DNA of 7,537 bases from Pseudomonadota bacterium (lineage in GTDB: Bacteria > Pseudomonadota > Alphaproteobacteria > Rhizobiales > Hyphomicrobiaceae). The notes beneath the pieces were generated by a model that saw only the letters and a program-made list of their open reading frames with translations, was not told the origin of the DNA and did no database searches. The position numbers were made by a program, and so were the translations under genes. Location of the stretch: assembly GCA_021813195.1 (NCBI GenBank), contig JAKALI010000183.1, positions 1 to 7,537 on the forward strand, in the 5' to 3' direction. Shown piece by piece: positions 5,890-7,537 of the stretch (positions are counted from its first letter, which is position 1; each line of letters begins with the position of its first letter).

Positions 5890-6396
5890 ATGGACGTCTT
5901 GATGGCGCTGTTGCGACTGATTCACATGTTTGCCGGAGTTTTGTGGGTGGGGACCGCCTTCTTCTTTGTTCTCTTCTTGGAGCCAACGATCAAGGCGGCT
6001 GGAGCGGAAGGCGGCAAGTTCATGCAGCGGCTGACCCAGACGCGGCTCGCGGTCACCTTGTCCCTGGCGAGCGCGTTGGTCGTCGTCTCTGGACTGGTCA
6101 TGTATTGGGTCGAGTCTGGAGGTCTTCAGGCGAGTTGGATCGGCTCAGGCGCTGGCATCGCGCTCACGGTGGGCGGGCTGGCGGGCATCGTGGCGTTCGG
6201 CGTGGGCTTGGTTGTTCAAGCGCCTGCGACCGCGCGCATTGCCGCGCTGCAGAAAGAGATGCAAGCCGCTGGCGGTCCCCCTACCCCGGCACAGTTGGCG
6301 GAGATCGGGGCACAGCAAGAAAAGATTTCCCAAGGTTCGCGTTGGGGCGCCGTGTTGATGGTGATCGCGTTGATCGGCATGGCAATTGCCCGATGA
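5890..6396 (+). CDS. Four-helix membrane protein, CopD/DUF2269-like
   Basis: The 168-residue integral membrane protein has four predicted helices at about 4-26, 53-73, 83-108 and 148-167. Helix 1 carries LRLIHMFAGVLWVGTAFFF, a His in a pattern common to CopD-related and DUF2269-type proteins, which makes copper handling or haem/electron transfer plausible but unproven. A soluble, Ala/Gln-rich segment (109-147) including PTPAQLAEIGAQQEKISQG lies between helices 3 and 4. The ATG at 5890 has GGAGG at 5877-5881, 8 nt away. An intrinsic terminator just upstream suggests control by attenuation. The next plus-strand gene, a dihaem cytochrome c, starts about 200 nt later, which supports a redox or respiratory link. 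Confidence 0.75.
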   Translation: MDVLMALLRLIHMFAGVLWVGTAFFFVLFLEPTIKAAGAEGGKFMQRLTQTRLAVTLSLASALVVVSGLVMYWVESGGLQASWIGSGAGIALTVGGLAGIVAFGVGLVVQAPATARIAALQKEMQAAGGPPTPAQLAEIGAQQEKISQGSRWGAVLMVIALIGMAIAR

Positions 6397-6556
6397 TTTG
6401 GAGACTCTCGTACGGCTCGCCCAAGATGAATTAGAATGGTCTCGACGACGGTCCACTGATTTGTTGATCGCCATCCTGAGCATTTGAGTTTGCAGCGACT
6501 TGATCCCAGGTCGAGCAATCGCGATGTTCTGAGAGAAGCACCACTGATGGTGAAAT

Positions 6557-6574
6557 GGGTAGGCACGCCTACCC
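6557..6574. repeat. Perfect palindrome upstream of the cytochrome gene
   Basis: GGGTAGGC and GCCTACCC (8 bp each) face each other across AC. The palindrome ends 10 nt before the GGAGGAGG ribosome-binding region (from 6585) of the cytochrome gene. It could be an operator, a dispersed palindromic repeat, or a leader hairpin. There is no T-run after it, so it is not a terminator. Confidence 0.6.
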
Positions 6575-6598
6575 GCGGCTCGAAGGAGGAGGAACAAC

Positions 6599-7537
6599 AT
6601 GTTCGATTTTGTTGGCGTTCTTATTTTCGTCGTGCTTATCGTGTTGTTTGGCTGGCTGACCACACGCGCTTGGGGCTCCAAGCGCAAGATTCTGAAATGG
6701 GTGGGGCTAGTCCTCGCCGGCTTGCTTACGCTCATCTTTGCGCTCGTGCTCGTCGTCGCGTTGATCGGCTTTTCGAAACTAAACGCGTCGCAAAACAATC
6801 CCGTGGCGAACGTCAAGGTCGCCGGCACGCCCGATCAGCTTACGCGCGGCGGAAAGCTCGCGGCTGGCTGCGGCGGCTGCCATTCGTCCGCTCACCATCC
6901 ACCCCTAGATGGCGGTACCGACAACTTCCTCGCAGGCGGACCTCCGCTCGGGTCGGTGTACGGGCCCAACCTCACGCCGGGAGGCGAGCTCAAGGACTGG
7001 TCGGATGGGGAGATCATCCGCGCGATCCGCGAAGGTGTGGACCAGGCGGGGCGACCTCTGCTCATCATGCCATCGGCTGGCTTGCGCAATTTGAGCGATG
7101 CAGATGTGCAGGCGATTGTCGCATACCTGCGTTCACAGCCAGCCGTGAAACACGACGTGCCGGAAACAAGTATGACCGTGCTTGGCGCACTCTTCGTCGG
7201 CGCAGGCATGTTCCAAACGAGCGCGCAGCCGCCGATTATGCAGCCGGTCATCGCGCCGCCAGCAAGCGTCACGGGAGACTATGGCAAATACCCGCTCTCG
7301 TTCTCGGGCTGCGACGATTGTCACGGCGAGAATCTGGCTGGCGGCAAGCCGGGTGGGTTTGCGCCAGTGGGTCCTAACCTTACAAAGATCGGCTCCACAT
7401 GGAGCGAGATGGACTGGGTCAAGGCGTTGCGCACGGGCGTCAAGCCGGACGGTAAAACGTTTGCGGCTGAGATGCCGTGGCAGGAATTTTCGGCGACGTA
7501 CAGCGATGACGAACTGAAAGCGATATTTGCCTATTTC
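6599..7537 (+). CDS. Membrane-anchored dihaem cytochrome c, 3' end outside window
   Basis: The frame runs unbroken for 313 codons from ATG at 6599 to the window edge, with GGAGGAGG (6585-6592) 6 nt before the start. Two N-terminal hydrophobic helices (about 4-22 and 33-57) anchor it in the membrane. Two cytochrome c domains follow: CGGCH (91-95) with probable axial Met157 in LLIMPSAGLRNLSDADVQ, and CDDCH (238-242) with probable axial Met292 in AAEMPWQEF. Typical class I text such as LSDADVQAIVAYLRSQP confirms the fold. A hydrophobic stretch (193-204) links the domains. The expected role is electron transfer outside the cytoplasmic membrane, perhaps for a dehydrogenase or terminal oxidase; haem attachment would need a cytochrome maturation system. 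The overlapping open frames on both strands here are shadows. The C-terminus, after AIFAYF, is probably near. Confidence 0.92.
   Translation, partial: MFDFVGVLIFVVLIVLFGWLTTRAWGSKRKILKWVGLVLAGLLTLIFALVLVVALIGFSKLNASQNNPVANVKVAGTPDQLTRGGKLAAGCGGCHSSAHHPPLDGGTDNFLAGGPPLGSVYGPNLTPGGELKDWSDGEIIRAIREGVDQAGRPLLIMPSAGLRNLSDADVQAIVAYLRSQPAVKHDVPETSMTVLGALFVGAGMFQTSAQPPIMQPVIAPPASVTGDYGKYPLSFSGCDDCHGENLAGGKPGGFAPVGPNLTKIGSTWSEMDWVKALRTGVKPDGKTFAAEMPWQEFSATYSDDELKAIFAYF

Noticed and set aside
5760..6434. A 224-codon plus-strand open frame across the terminator and CopD-like gene
   Set aside because: It reads through the terminator stem and has low-complexity Arg/Gly content; the frame from 5890 has a Shine-Dalgarno site and clear membrane helices.
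6145..6828. A 227-codon minus-strand open frame
   Set aside because: It lies antisense to the CopD-like and cytochrome genes, shows no family pattern, and is explained by GC-rich codon use on the plus strand.
6484..7377. A 297-codon plus-strand open frame over the cytochrome region
   Set aside because: It is rich in Arg and has no recognisable domain. The frame starting at 6599 shows both CxxCH motifs, anchors and axial Met residues, so this is a shadow.

Overview
The window reads as an accessory, recombination-worn stretch of a bacterial chromosome that passes into an apparently intact respiratory or metal-related gene pair. It is moderately GC-rich by eye. Shine-Dalgarno sites are strong and intrinsic terminators are present. 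Taxonomy cannot be fixed from the sequence. The gene mix (ISL3 and IS4 elements, a decayed methyltransferase tail, a ComM remnant, a membrane-anchored dihaem cytochrome c) would fit a Chloroflexota-like or other environmental bacterium, but that is a weak inference.

Layout. (1) 1-899: the right part of an ISL3-family insertion sequence with its DDE transposase and a probable right inverted repeat at 879-899. (2) 900-1778: the C-terminal part of an IS4-family transposase, abutting the ISL3 end, so ISL3 probably landed inside an IS4 element. (3) 1779-2107: noncoding or decayed sequence with a long imperfect hairpin. (4) 2108-4010: the most interesting part, a translationally coupled pair of a JAMM/JAB metallopeptidase and a ThiF/E1-like adenylyltransferase with an extra N-terminal pseudo-E1-like domain. 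This is the deconjugase plus activating-enzyme half of a bacterial ubiquitin-like conjugation module of the Bil/Bub or Cap2-Cap3 type; no Ubl or E2 gene is visible in the window. (5) 4047-4250: a small helix-turn-helix (SANT/Myb-like) protein. (6) 4251-5389: a gene graveyard holding a strong inverted repeat, a frameshifted tail of a DNA methyltransferase, a cluster of degenerate A-tract repeats, an intrinsic terminator, and a truncated, frameshifted ComM (YifB) remnant. (7) 5390-5593: nothing recognised. (8) 5594-5870: an extended -10 promoter followed by a leader RNA with five consecutive predicted hairpins and an intrinsic terminator just before the next gene's ribosome-binding site, a candidate cis-regulatory RNA or attenuator. 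(9) 5890-6396: a four-helix membrane protein resembling CopD/DUF2269 proteins. (10) 6599-7537: a membrane-anchored dihaem cytochrome c, open at the window edge.

How parts may work together. The JAB and E1-like proteins overlap by 8 nt and should be made together; family knowledge says such pairs attach and remove a ubiquitin-like modifier, often in anti-phage defence. IS elements directly upstream may have removed or displaced the missing partners, or the partners may lie beyond the window. The membrane protein and the cytochrome c are co-oriented, about 200 nt apart, and probably belong to electron transfer or metal handling; the structured leader may control the first of them.
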